Shown here: positions 41,938 to 52,848 of the stretch, in pieces
Layout: the number at the start of each line of letters is the position of its first letter
Numbering within the stretch: the stretch's first letter is position 1
DNA from: Fistulifera solaris
Taxonomy: Eukaryota; Bacillariophyta; Bacillariophyceae; Naviculales; Stauroneidaceae
Assembly: GCA_030295235.1 (NCBI GenBank)
Contig: AP026136.1
Span: forward strand, 558,001 to 622,000
Reading direction: 5' to 3'
Length of the DNA: 64,000 nucleotides
Notes under the pieces: model-generated
Database searches by the model: none
The model's input: the letters and a program-made list of their open reading frames with translations, nothing else
Told to the model about the DNA's origin: nothing
Program-made: the position numbers and the translations under genes

Positions 41938-43830
41938 ATGAATAATAGGGATTACAAGTACACGTGGCATCTCTCACTCCGAACGGATCGACCGGTGGAG
42001 GGATGTGTTATGAAACCACACGCGTACATGTACGGAAAGAAGTTAGATGAGCGCGATATGGACAAGCCGCTAGCTCCGCATTCGAAAAAGATGCGAGAAC
42101 CACCACCGCAGCATGAGTTTTCGTTCCGATGGTTCAGAGGACCGCTTCATGAAGCGTGTGCGTATGAAGGATGCCCAAGGAGAACATCGTTTTTACCGCA
42201 CGACTGGTCAAAACATGCTTTAGGCGGTACGGACTGCACCTTGCAATGCGTGTCAACGCAGAGCTCATTGTACAAGGCTATCTTTTGTAATTCAGATTGT
42301 TTTGTGAATGCCTGGAAAACGCAGTATACGGTCCCTAAAGAAGCTGTTAGTAGTAGAAACAATACACCCATGAGATCGCGCTCTACTTCCGCCGGAAGTA
42401 TGGACGAAGACTACATGAATTTTGATGATGCCGAGAGCACGAGATCGAGTGGATCGAAAAGTCCTACGTACCACGCACAAAACGAAATCAACAATAACCA
42501 CGGAACACCTAGAGGTTTTCTAGGTGGTTATACCGGATCGAGCCACAATCCTTACAACAACAATCCCGCCGGTGAGTTCTTGAGCGGGGATGATTGGATC
42601 GAAATTTCGCGAGACCAGCTGTACGTTCCAGGTCCGGATGATGTCGGAAGAAAGCTTAAACTTGAAGCAGCAGCTTATTCACTTGATACGGGAGAGCTAT
42701 TGATGTCGCGAGTGGTAAAAACCGACGTGGTTTTAGCGCGGGCGCCGGATCCGGCGAAACGAAATTTGGTGACGGCTAAGGCCATGAGCGGAGGAGGGCC
42801 TCGATTCCGCGTAGTATCATACAATGTATTGGCAGAAATCTACGCAACTCAGCAGCAGTATCCATACTGCGACTTCTGGGCTCTATCTTGGGACTATCGC
42901 TTCCAGAATATTTTGCGAGAGATCCTGGACGCTGCGCCGGAAGTTATATGTCTTCAAGAAATCCAAGCAGACCATTACGAAAATCATGTTTATGCGGCGA
43001 TGAGTGATGCCGGGTTTGAGGGCGTTTTCAAACAAAAGACTAGACAGTCCATGGGCTTGGCTGGTAAGGTTGATGGCTGTGCCTTGTTTTGGCGCAGAAA
43101 TAAGTTCCATTTGGTGGAATCTTACAGCATTGAATTCAATGAAGTTGCACAACGACAAGCTACACAAGTCTTGGGTCTCAACCCACGCAGCGAGGAAGGG
43201 GCTGCATTTATAAACCGTTTATCGAAAGATAATATCGCTCAGCTAGTCGTGTTGGAATTCATTCAGAATACCTCACGGCCCAGCAGAGAGATCAATCAGA
43301 TCTGCATTGCCAACACGCACTTATACAGCAATAAAGATTTCCCAGATGTAAAGCTTTGGCAGATTTGGCAGCTTCTGCAAGAACTTGAGTCATTTATCAT
43401 GAGTAGAGGGTCGAATCTCCCCCTCGTTATCTGTGGCGATTTCAACTCTACTCCCGATACAGCTGTGTATGATCTACTTTCCCGTCAGTCTGTGCATCCT
43501 GGTCACCCTGATTTGAATATGGCCAACAGTGAGGACATCCCTAATGTTCTCCCAGATGCTATGAATATTAATCACTCGTTTCAGCTTGGTAGCGCGTACC
43601 AGACCATTCTGGGTGATGAGCCATGGGTGACGAACTACACGGTCAATTTTAAAGGCACTCTTGATTATATCTGGTACTCCGCTCAAAACTTGCGGCCACT
43701 TTCGGCTGCTCCAGTACCAGACGAAGAGAGGTTGACATTGCATGGAGAGGCATTGCCGTCCACTGAGTTCAGCTCAGACCATATCATGCTGATCTCGGAC
43801 ATGCAAATTATAGGTGGCGGTACAAGGTAA
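41938..43830 (+). CDS. CCR4: CCR4-type deadenylase (CNOT6-like)
   Basis: An intact 630-residue frame. The N-terminal quarter has a Cys-rich MYND-like stretch (CTLQC, FCNSDCFVNAW) as in plant CCR4a/b, followed by a small domain (YVPGPDDVGRKLKLEA) also found in plant forms. The C-terminal half is an exonuclease-endonuclease-phosphatase domain: VVSYNVLAEIYA, ICLQEIQADHYE, DGCALFWRR, ANTHLYSNKDFPDVKLWQ, VICGDFNSTPD, GTLDYIWYS and SSDHIML carry the Mg ligands and the catalytic Asp/His. It removes mRNA poly(A) tails as part of CCR4-NOT. There is no leucine-rich repeat region (present in yeast/animal forms), again plant-like. The start at 41938 gives a short N-tail; no better ATG seen. Confidence 0.94.
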   Translation: MNNRDYKYTWHLSLRTDRPVEGCVMKPHAYMYGKKLDERDMDKPLAPHSKKMREPPPQHEFSFRWFRGPLHEACAYEGCPRRTSFLPHDWSKHALGGTDCTLQCVSTQSSLYKAIFCNSDCFVNAWKTQYTVPKEAVSSRNNTPMRSRSTSAGSMDEDYMNFDDAESTRSSGSKSPTYHAQNEINNNHGTPRGFLGGYTGSSHNPYNNNPAGEFLSGDDWIEISRDQLYVPGPDDVGRKLKLEAAAYSLDTGELLMSRVVKTDVVLARAPDPAKRNLVTAKAMSGGGPRFRVVSYNVLAEIYATQQQYPYCDFWALSWDYRFQNILREILDAAPEVICLQEIQADHYENHVYAAMSDAGFEGVFKQKTRQSMGLAGKVDGCALFWRRNKFHLVESYSIEFNEVAQRQATQVLGLNPRSEEGAAFINRLSKDNIAQLVVLEFIQNTSRPSREINQICIANTHLYSNKDFPDVKLWQIWQLLQELESFIMSRGSNLPLVICGDFNSTPDTAVYDLLSRQSVHPGHPDLNMANSEDIPNVLPDAMNINHSFQLGSAYQTILGDEPWVTNYTVNFKGTLDYIWYSAQNLRPLSAAPVPDEERLTLHGEALPSTEFSSDHIMLISDMQIIGGGTR

Positions 43831-43857
43831 AAATAACAGAAAAGGCGTTTTCTGAAT

Positions 43858-45539
43858 TCACATCTGTCGTCCCAACAGGCTGCTGTAGTCGTATCCCCCT
43901 TCCGTCTCTAGTGTTTCCACCACTTTCAGGAAATCTTTCAGCAGGAGCATGTGCTCAGGGCCATTTCCTTTGTATACTAGCTTTGTTCTCCCGCTTGGAC
44001 TTCTTTCAGAATTGGCAGTTATGACTGGATTTCCATTTAGTAGCACTCGAACAACGTAGGCGCTGTCATAATCTGCAGGATCCATCTCTTCATGATCACT
44101 TATCCGAACGAGCTCGAAAATAAGGTGGCTACCATATTTTGGCCAAAATCTCCATTGCGACTTCTCGTCATCGGCAAGAAAATCAGCTCCAATGCCATAC
44201 AACAGTCCAAGAATGGTAATATCATGACAACTGTAGACAACAAAGGATGCTTTTGCCTTCCCCGTAAGTCCGGCGTCGCCGCAATTTGATCGGCAATTTC
44301 TCTCAGTGGCGGTGCTGCGATAACGGCCAGCAGCTTTTTGTTCTTATACCATTGTCTAAATCTCCATGCTAAATGCGTGAGTGTCTGATGCGCCATGGCT
44401 GCCAGTGTCTGCTCGACTTGATCGTCGTGTTCAAACTCGGTGAATTTGGAGAGTCGAACGCCATGTGCTGCTCTACAAATGAAATGATCCGCTGCTTCTA
44501 TCCAGTTGATACCACTGGGCGACAGCGTGCTGAAGTCTTTGACATTGCGGCGGGCTAGGCCCGGGATGTAATTGGCCAAACGCGCTGCCAATGGAGCTGC
44601 ACTGGAATCTCGCTTGAAGAATTCTTCGCATTTCATCACCTCTGCCACCAAATCCGCAATAATGTCTGGGTTACGATCGAACGCATTCAATGGATCGTTG
44701 CTAACATCGCGGACCTGTATTTTGACTAACGGCGTTTCGCTGTTTGATTTCCATGAGTGATTTGGCACGCGTCTTTCCTTGGTGACTTTACTATCGAATT
44801 CTCGCAACTTTTCCCCAATCTTCAGTAGGCCCGTCCCTAATAACCCATCCAAGAAGCTTTGGACTGATAGTATAGTCCTCAAATAGTTGGTAGAATAGGC
44901 GGAGACATCCCAAACGGACAAGAAGTCCGTTGCGACCCCTCTTCTCCATTCTTTCATATCCGGAAAATGGTGACCATGCTTGTTGTATCGATCGAATATC
45001 TTTCTCCCATTCTCATTCAACTGTTCTAAACCACTCTGCGTCAGAAATCCGAAAGGATTCCTGGATGTGTCAATAAATTTTCCCTGATTGAAACCAGGAT
45101 GAATATCGATCGGAAAGCATTTGGAAAACGCTTCGAACGCGGCCGCCGAATCCGGAGAACACGGCATGCGCGTCATCCAAAAAGCGGCTTCGTCGTTCAC
45201 TTTGTGTTCCGGAGACAAACAACGGCCCGGAACACGGTCTCCATGACGCGTGAAGATCCATACTCCTTCTACCACACCGTCTGTGTGCAAATAATCCTTG
45301 TCGGGATAGCCGTACGAAGAAAGATACCGAAAGCGAGCTGGACGCATACGCATTCTACAATGATGAAATCGGCTTCGTGGTATCATTTGTGTGTAATCAA
45401 AGATAAAGTATTGTCGAATATATATTCCGAAACTGGCCTTTTTCGATGTTTGGTAGGAAATAGTCGACGAAAGAACAGGAAGAATGTGTAGAGGGGGCAA
45501 CAAGAAAGAATCTCGTCTGCTGTCGAAAGATGCAACCAT
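43858..45539 (-). CDS. Histidine acid phosphatase, one apparent frameshift
   Basis: About 560 residues. The N-terminal signature WIFTRHGDRVPGR supplies the phosphohistidine, and YSCHDITILGLLYGIGADFL near the C-terminus supplies the HD acid pair, so the clade-2 acid phosphatase core is complete. Members hydrolyse phosphomonoesters, inositol phosphates included. The frame is lost between 44202 and 44272; one base added near CC 44270-44271 reads PGLTGKAKASFVVYSCHD. The first 60 residues are poorly conserved and the start could be 45539 or the later Met before IPRSRFHH; no clear secretion signal in either case. Convergent with CCR4, 27 bp apart. Confidence 0.85.
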
Positions 45540-45682
45540 AATGAAAAAACATGTTTTATAGAATTAATTCTGTGTCGCACCAACACTATCAGTTGCTAAG
45601 GGTTGCTGCTTTGCTAATGCTGCTCTTGGCTTAAAGTGCACGAGAACCTTCGAAAAAATCTATTATCAAATTTATTTACCAT

Positions 45683-46979
45683 TCAAACAATTCTAGTCTC
45701 CACGGCGATCTGATTGGACGTTGGAGAGGAAGAATTGCCACCTCCCGACTCTCGACTGGGTGCATTCGGAGAAGTCTCCATTTCTATAGCATCATTTTGC
45801 TGCTGTTCTTCGCGACGTTCCACAGCATAATACACGGATTTGGGTTTGAAATAAATGGCCGTCAACCATCCAAAAAGGTACGGAATTATCGAAAAGATCA
45901 AAATTGGGAACCAGCGACGATTGGAGTGGATTTTCACCGTCACAGCTTGCGTGCTGGTCGGATTCCTATTCTTGTCGGCCTGTATCAGTAAGCAGCTTCC
46001 CTTGTCGGGTCGATGGACAATACATGGTTGACTTTCACTGAGCTTGTTGCATTGAGGGTCGTATTTTTTTAGATCGTAGGTGGTCATCACGACGTCATAC
46101 TGCGTCGACAAATCGGAAGGATTGGTAGCTGATGGGTTATCGTAAACGAGTGTGTAAACGTCGCTTTGTTTGACTGTGTACGATACAGTGGCGTTTTCAC
46201 CTTCCGTGATAGAGGCCTCCTCGACACTGTCAATACCAAAAGGGTCATCTTCCGGTCCAGGACTTTGCAGTCGTCTCAGAGCATTCTTGCCTTCTAGTAT
46301 ATACAGTGTGGTAGATCCCTGTTTTTGTGTAGCATTCATGGAAATCGAAGACCCCGTGTTGAGGTAAAAGTAATCGTACTGATATTCTTCGGGACTCAAA
46401 TGAAAGACGCGGGATTCTCTCACCACCAGCGGAGGCCCAGTAAGAGGTGGACAAGATGCCAACGAATACACCACCGCATTCAATGGAAGTCGAGACGTGC
46501 TGCGCGTAGCCTTGACCGTAATTTGACGACTCAAAATGGGTGTTTCGATTCGCCGCGTTTCGCCAGCGTTCAACGTCCACGTTGTATTGATTCCCGACAA
46601 AGCCAGCAATATGATCATCACGATAATTGACACACAGAGTCCGATGCATCTAAAATTCGCGGTTCTTCTCTGCTTGCTTGCTGGAATATCATGACCCACA
46701 TTCGATGAGATATTTAACGAAAAGATGCGATCAAATCCTTCATCGTCGTCATCGTCAAAATTGTGTTGGCTCACGCGGCGCCCCCGCAACAAAAAAATTG
46801 TCATCGGCAAAATCCCGCGTGAAAGATGGATGATTTGATGACGATTCGCCGCTGTAATTAGATTCTTCACTGCGGGTTCGTCGGTGACGGCCGGGGACAG
46901 GCGACGAGTGCTCCGCCGCGATCTCATCACTGCTGTGGCTCTGGTTGTAAATTGGTCGGCGTTGATGTTTCCTCGACAT
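45683..46979 (-). CDS. Uncharacterised two-span membrane protein, one apparent frameshift
   Basis: About 431 residues if the N-terminal hydrophilic frame from ATG 46979 (SRKHQRRPIYNQSHSSDEI) is joined across CCCCC 46781-46785 with one base removed (VAGRRVSQHNFDDDDDEG). The alternative start at 46930 in the other frame has an odd composition and I think it is chance. One span near residue 105 (CIGLCVSIIVMIILLALSGI), a luminal domain of about 200 residues with N-glycosylation-type sites (NATQ, NATV) and a few cysteines, a second span (FPILIFSIIPYLFGWLTAIYF) and an acidic tail with SPNAPSRES. The fold is not recognised. Confidence 0.66.
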
Positions 46980-47503
46980 GCTCTTCAGTGATGAAGTCGC
47001 AATACTAACCCAATAATGTTATGGTGAGCATAGATAATGTTTTGAAAGAATAATAAGCCGTACGAAAATAGAAAGCAAGCATTGATTTGTGCTTGGAAGA
47101 CGGCCGTTGCAAAATATCGCTCGTTTGGCAAAGCTTTTCAAAACGTGATACTGTCTCACTGCTAAGATAGTACGGCGCACTTCATACCATCATTCTCTGG
47201 TTTCACTCAAGGATCCTAGCTAACTTATTCGTCGGCTCTAGTCTACAGATCACAGATCTCATCATAACATAAATCACTCTGCTTTATCCTTTTCACGTGA
47301 TCAATATCCCTAGTGGTTCGTTGCCATTCAGGCATTCAGGTGATGCGAAACAAGCGACTCAGCTTCTGCGTCAGCTGGCTGGTTTCATCATCATCATCTC
47401 GAAGAAAATCCAAATTGGGTTCGGTCTCGAGCATAGAGCACATAAGCTACAAATCAAAACCTGTTCTAAAACCACACTATTGTTACTTTAAAGTGGCGTC
47501 TAT
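46980..47503. other. Intergenic region
   Basis: A 524-bp stretch between two minus-strand genes. No feature recognised. Confidence 0.5.
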
Positions 47504-48309
47504 TCATTCGTCTGTCGATACTGGGTTGATTTTTAAGCTCCCCCTTCGAATAAAAATATCTCGTACTCCTTCCAATCGTGGCCCAGTATGTCGTGCAATG
47601 CGCAGGTCCCCGTCTAAATACGTTGTATCAATGGCATGGTCGGCGGGATCGAACATTTCTTTCGGCATGGCGCGGTGTAACAATCCCACCAGGGCGGGTA
47701 CGTCCTTGGGTATCTTGGTTCCTTTCGCTGGCTTTAAGATGTGTTCGTCGAGATTCAGTATCATCCTAGCTCCTTGATTTATTTTGTAGCTACAATCCAC
47801 CGTAAATGTCCCCGAGCATTCGAAATGTCCATCCCCCTGTTCGGCCAAATCCCAAGTAGCCTCATTGATCAGTTTCCCTTCCAACTTATGGCACTCGATT
47901 CGCTGGAAAAGTTCTCGCAGTCGAAACTTTGCAGGATTCGGTGTACCGGAAAGGTTCGTGCTAAAAGGAGTTGCCATTCTCCCTGCAAAACAAGATTTAA
48001 AAAGTCCAAGGTCTGCGCCGGTTGATAATTCGCTTCCAAATTGTTGACCAGTGCTTCGACAGTACGGAACTCTTCTTCTTTTCCGGTCATGCGAGGAAGT
48101 AAATCAAGTAATTTTTCTTTGGATTGGGCGACGGACAATGTCAACCCGTCTACCGCATTCTTTTTTTCGACCGTCACTCCGAAACCTGGGCCGATGGTGG
48201 CCGCATTTTGTGGTGACAGGCTACTTTGGGAGGATCGGCCCAGCTGTACAAAGGCATTCGACGCATTGCTCCATAGCAGAGCACCAACAGTGAATTGAGC
48301 GATTTTCAT
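47504..48309 (-). CDS. Plastid lipid-associated protein (PAP/fibrillin), one apparent frameshift
   Basis: About 268 residues. The leader ends in an ASAFAP-like site (WSNASNA, then FVQLGR). The mature part has PAP/fibrillin features: LLDLLPRMTGKEEEFRTVEALVNNLE, the LxGEWQLLFST core and the C-terminal DTTYLDGDLRIAR...IFIRR. Fibrillins are lipocalin-like proteins of plastoglobules and thylakoids that bind lipids such as plastoquinone. The frame breaks at A4 47963-47966 on the + strand; one added base gives EWQLLFSTNLSGTPNPAKF. Poly-T follows just 5' of the ATG. Confidence 0.88.
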
Positions 48310-49465
48310 TGTTTTTTTTTTTTGTTTTTTTTTGCTCCCTTGTTGTGTTAATCCACATCTTTGTTGAACCGATCAGTGTATTTACTCCGTATTTTTTTTT
48401 CCAAGAATACGTCGTGGCTTTTGGTCGTCGTTCGAAAGGTACCAGTAACGTTTGATGGTTGTGGATTCACACTCTGTGTCGTATAGTACCGGTACTCTCC
48501 GGTTGCACGATATGACGCGATAGCAACACGTAAGCGAAGCGGATCGGTTGACTGTCTGACCACGGAAGACTTGGTAATGATGATGACAGGGTTAGGTAAG
48601 GGAAGTAAAAATAGCTCTCTACTGGTAGCTCAGCGCAGCAGAATGTCGCCTATCTTCTTTTGTCATTGAGACATTGAGATGCATTTCCTGAAATGTGGAT
48701 CATCGAACCAGTGTCAAGAAGGGAGTTACTTCGAAAAGCTGATGGACAAGGGTATCGCCTGTTTTCTGGATCACTGTACTTTTAATTCGAACAAATCAAC
48801 AGTCTTCCGCAGCATTGATTTTCTTCCTCGCATGCGCAGGACGGGGCGGGAAATTGTGTTCTTTCGCGTAGGCCCCCGTAGAGAAATGTACCAAGCAGAG
48901 GTGCGTTCCTGTGTCTCCCAGAGGAGTCAAGGAAACGCACGGTTCGTAGTTCGTTCCCGTGGTCAAATAATGTCGAATTCTGTGCTAACGCGGAGTTGTG
49001 CGGGAGCGTCGGAGTGCGCATTTATTTCGAAGGACAATTTCGTTAAGGGATTCAATGGATCAAGGACTCCATTTTGTGCGTCCGACGCGGAGTGGAGTAG
49101 ATTTTTCTTTGAAAACCCATTCCACTCTACAAATAGGTGTACTTGGAAGTTTAAAATGACTACAAACACGTTTAGTCTCATCAGACACTATTGGCTGTTG
49201 TGATTGCAACGGCGTACAATTTTGTAACAACGATTTCCTCCCTTCTAAAAATCGACATGACGTGGTTTCATTTTGACGATCTGGACGACCTTTTCCGCCA
49301 CTCAACTGGTTGTGGTTATAGTGCAGAACTACTTCCTCGTATGTTCGGTACACTTTCATTCTATTGTGGCGTGATCAGCCCCGCGCCCCTCGCAATTGAC
49401 GACATCACGGATCATGCATGGCAACGAGCACCGATTCCTTTCCATTCCTTTGACTGCAAGGGGGG
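48310..49465. other. Intergenic region between fibrillin and the first DGAT2 gene
   Basis: A 1,156-bp divergent promoter region with poly-T tracts next to the fibrillin start. A plus-strand frame (48679-49203) is Cys/Phe-rich with no domain and is probably chance. No tRNA could be folded although a GGTAGCTCAG word occurs near 48,632. Confidence 0.5.
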
Positions 49466-50698
49466 ATGAGGGATGGATCAAGATTTCGAACGATTGTGAC
49501 ACACAGAATGCAGCTCTCCGTCACAAACATGTGGAATATTCAACGCAATTTATCCGAATCATCTCTCATTGAGAAGATGGTCTTCATAAGACACCGTAGT
49601 CGAAAGCATTCTTCTTGTTCAATTTCTTCTTCGTCGTCGTCTGGATCGAGTGCGCCAGGGATCGAGCACAGTGATTCAGAATCGGAGGATGGGTCTTTTC
49701 GAGACCAACTGCTTACACCAACCGACCACTTTAGTAGACCCTCCTGCAAACCATACGTTGGGTTTCTATCTCAGTTAATGATCGCAACTCTCGTCATTGG
49801 CGGAAATGCACTGCTTCTTTTCGGAACGCTTTTTCGTCCCCAGATCATCGGTCTCTATGTTGTCCTGCCGTATTACATTTGCATTACTCTGATCAGCTCA
49901 CCTCAGAGGGACTTTGGATGGGCATGGAAGCGTTTCTCGCAGAATTTTTTCGTACTCGCTGTTCTTCGGAAGTTCCTGGGGATACATCTGGTAATCAATG
50001 AGTCCCTTGCAGAAGCTCAAGCAAAAGAAAAGGCGCAGTTCGTGTTTGCCGTTTTTCCGCACGGTGCCAACGCCGACTATAGTGGTGTCATCAATGGAAT
50101 GCTTTATGATTCGCTTCCTAATATTGCAGCACGAACAAGGACGCTCGTGGCAACTATTCTGTTTCGCATCCCCATGGTGCGAGAAATCTCACTTTGGATG
50201 GGATGTGTCGATGCCCGTCGGGACGTAGCCGATCGGCTTTTAGAAAAGAACTACTCTCTTGTGGTTTTACCGGGAGGACAGGTGGAGCAAATCAGGACCA
50301 CTCATGGTCGTGAGAGAATCTTTCTGAAGCGTCGCAAAGGCTTCATAAGGCTAGCCCTGAAGCATGGAGTCCCGGTGGTCCCTGTATATGCGTTCGGCGT
50401 GTCGGACTACTACCACACATCTCATTTTGCCATGGGCTTCCGTCGTTGGTTGCTCAAGAAAATGGGAATATCAATTCCTATTGCCCGAGGCCTCTATGGA
50501 ACGTTAATTAGCCCACTTCCTGTCCCTACCACCGTTGTATTTGGTGAACCCATTCACTTTAGCATAATGAAACCGGGTGCTCCGACACACGAAGAAATCG
50601 AAATGGCGCATGCTGTCTATTGTGAAGGTCTAGTGGATCTGTTCGAGACGCACAAAACTGCTTTGGGCTACGGTGATCGGCTTTTGGAGATTGAGTGA
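49466..50698 (+). CDS. DGAT2: DGAT2-family acyltransferase, copy 1
   Basis: An intact 410-residue frame. A Ser-rich N-terminus (SSCSISSSSSSGSSAPG) precedes two membrane spans (LMIATLVIGGNALLLFGTL, IIGLYVVLPYYICITLI). The acyltransferase core has FAVFPHGANADY (HPHG of the family with the first His replaced by Phe), RIPMVREISLWMGCVDARR, LPGGQVEQ (GGxxE block) and RRKGFIRLALKHGVPVVPVYAFG. DGAT2 enzymes in the ER make triacylglycerol from diacylglycerol and acyl-CoA. The region C-terminal to the core is complete. It is followed by a paralogue on the same strand (51153), 454 bp away. Acceptor (mono- or diacylglycerol, wax alcohol) not certain. Confidence 0.87.
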   Translation: MRDGSRFRTIVTHRMQLSVTNMWNIQRNLSESSLIEKMVFIRHRSRKHSSCSISSSSSSGSSAPGIEHSDSESEDGSFRDQLLTPTDHFSRPSCKPYVGFLSQLMIATLVIGGNALLLFGTLFRPQIIGLYVVLPYYICITLISSPQRDFGWAWKRFSQNFFVLAVLRKFLGIHLVINESLAEAQAKEKAQFVFAVFPHGANADYSGVINGMLYDSLPNIAARTRTLVATILFRIPMVREISLWMGCVDARRDVADRLLEKNYSLVVLPGGQVEQIRTTHGRERIFLKRRKGFIRLALKHGVPVVPVYAFGVSDYYHTSHFAMGFRRWLLKKMGISIPIARGLYGTLISPLPVPTTVVFGEPIHFSIMKPGAPTHEEIEMAHAVYCEGLVDLFETHKTALGYGDRLLEIE

Positions 50699-51152
50699 GT
50701 AGATAGAAGCTTCCTTGTCAACACATGAGACCTTTCTCTTCCATTTCGACAGCCTTGATGACATCTGTCTGTTTGAGCTCTCTCGTGGGACAATTGCCTG
50801 TGCACCGAACGACGGGTTGGAAGATCCGACCCTCATCAGGAAAGAATGCAAAATTTGAGTGTTTTCATTCCCTGTTCACGTTAACTATGACAACAAACCC
50901 ACATCGTCTCAGTGGAACTCGCTATACATCGTACTGCATTTCCTCTATAAATTTATGGCTATATCTTTTTAAAATTGTTGGTTACTCAATCCTGGCACAC
51001 TGTTGAGTTTCGGCAACCTTAGGTCCACAAAAATCTTACCGGTACTCGTCGTCCTATTTCTTTTTTTTAGACGGAGATACAAATGCCTTTTTCATTTCAT
51101 TTTTCAACTTTTCTTCGTATTTAGCGCTTACACATGCTTGTCATCTGATCTA

Positions 51153-52157
51153 ATGAAACAATCATCATCAAGGCAGATTATCCCAGCGAGGCCCGACGAA
51201 GGCTGCAGCGAGCTTCTTGGTTTTTTGGCAGTGAGTCTTGTCACTGTGCCTGTCATTGGTTTCAATGTTTTGCTCCTGCTGGGATTTTATTTGTACCCCA
51301 AGCACGTGGGCCTTTTCGTCATTCTCCCATACTACACGTATATCTTGGCTTTGAGTCGGCCAGAACGAAAATACTCGGCGCGATGGGAATGGTTTTCGCG
51401 GAACTTTCCGCTTTTGCAAACCTTTCGACGATACCTTCGCATGAAAGTGATTGTTAATGACAAATTGAAGGATGCGCAAAGTAAAGAACACGCTCAATTC
51501 TTGTTTGCTGTTTTTCCTCATGGGTGTAATTCGGACTATCGCATAGCCCTGGACGGTATGCTGTTTGATGCTGTACCAAATGTGGCTAGGAACGTTACGT
51601 CGTTGGCGGCCACTGTGCTCTTTCGAATACCGCTGGTCCGCGAGCTGGCACTTTGGACAAATTGTGTCGACGCCAGTCGAAGTGTAGCGGATAATCTCCT
51701 GCACAAGGGAAAGTCGATCCTTGTTTTGCCGGGCGGACAAGCCGAACAAATTCATACTGTCTATGGACGAGAGATTGTATACTTGAAGAAGCGAAAAGGA
51801 TTTATCAAACTCGCCATGACACATGGTGTCCCTGTCGTACCGGGGTATGTTTTTGGGGCATCTGATTACTTTTACACGTCGTCGTTTGCTCTTAACTTTC
51901 GTTTGTGGCTGGTCAAAACCCTGGGAATTTCCATTCCACTGGCGTTTGGTCAATACTTTACGCCTCTGTGCCCAAGACCGGTCGCTACTACTATTGTATT
52001 TGGTGATCCCATTCGCTTTACAACAAAGATCGATAGACAACCAATTGTAGAAGAGGTCGACCAAGCTCACGCACAATTCTGTTTGGCATTGACTTGTCTT
52101 TTCGATCATCACAAAAAGGAATTTGGTTACGGTGACCGCGTGTTGGAAATCTGCTAG
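51153..52157 (+). CDS. DGAT2: DGAT2-family acyltransferase, copy 2
   Basis: ATG 51153 (MKQSSSRQIIPARPDEG) is the first in frame and gives 334 residues. The same parts as in copy 1 are seen in order: two spans (LGFLAVSLVTVPVIGFNVLL, HVGLFVILPYYTYILAL), FAVFPHGCNSDY, RIPLVRELALWTNCVDASR, LPGGQAEQIHTVYGRE, KKRKGFIKLAMTHGVPVVP and FGDPIRF. The shared FPHG and the shared end (GYGDRxLEI) show a tandem duplication; the Ser-rich N-tail of copy 1 is absent here. Antisense open frame 51168-52112 is a shadow. Confidence 0.87.
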   Translation: MKQSSSRQIIPARPDEGCSELLGFLAVSLVTVPVIGFNVLLLLGFYLYPKHVGLFVILPYYTYILALSRPERKYSARWEWFSRNFPLLQTFRRYLRMKVIVNDKLKDAQSKEHAQFLFAVFPHGCNSDYRIALDGMLFDAVPNVARNVTSLAATVLFRIPLVRELALWTNCVDASRSVADNLLHKGKSILVLPGGQAEQIHTVYGREIVYLKKRKGFIKLAMTHGVPVVPGYVFGASDYFYTSSFALNFRLWLVKTLGISIPLAFGQYFTPLCPRPVATTIVFGDPIRFTTKIDRQPIVEEVDQAHAQFCLALTCLFDHHKKEFGYGDRVLEIC

Positions 52158-52848
52158 CCAAATTTGACATACAATAACGAGGTATACATACTAGCAGATG
52201 CAAATTCACTGCCACGACCAGTGAATATGTTAGCTAAATATTGTTTAGCATGGCAAACTTCGATACGAAAAATCATTTGAATTCATCGTGCTCATGCTCC
52301 ATCTCTATACCGGTACGTAGCAATGCCGCACAACTATGCGAACTGATTCAGTCGGGTTAAGGGGTTGCATATTTCAAAACTCAATCATCTACGTCAGAAC
52401 ACAACTCTGCAACTTCAGTCATATACAGTGAACTCTTGCATGGGGTCAATTTTGTTTATTTCCGTCCACATGATGATTTATATGAAATGCAGTTGTTTCT
52501 TTAAACACACTTCGACAGAATTCAAGCAACATTTCGAAGGGACGTGTTTTTTTTAAAACCTTCCTGATCTTATGTATCATCAAAGGGTGCAGACTATAGA
52601 ACAATATCATTTTCGTGACTCCGTTATTTTCAGTCATTAGTCGTCGTGAACTTGCTACGAAGTATACGCTGTACTGTATACCAGAGAACAAAATTCCGCC
52701 CGTTTCATTTTTGATGCAACGAATGTAGCGGAACAAGCCTGTGATATTGATTGCCCTTTCGATCTTTGGCTACGTTCGGCCAACGGACTCCTTCGTTATA
52801 CAAGTCCGGAAGCCGATTCCTTGTGAGATTCTGAAGAGTGAAAGAAAG
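52158..52848. other. Intergenic region
   Basis: A 691-bp stretch between two plus-strand genes. No feature beyond T-rich tracts; the COMT frame is open to 52741 without an ATG. Confidence 0.5.

Noticed and set aside
48620-48660. tRNA-like word GGTAGCTCAG
   Set aside because: No matching T-arm (GGTTCGAATCC type) or acceptor stem could be found within tRNA length.
48679-49203. 174-residue plus-strand open frame in the fibrillin-DGAT2 gap
   Set aside because: No domain, no leader, odd Cys/Phe/Arg composition; likely chance in promoter DNA.
51168-52112. 314-residue minus-strand open frame
   Set aside because: It lies wholly antisense to the second DGAT2 gene, has no recognisable character, and reflects codon bias of the real gene.
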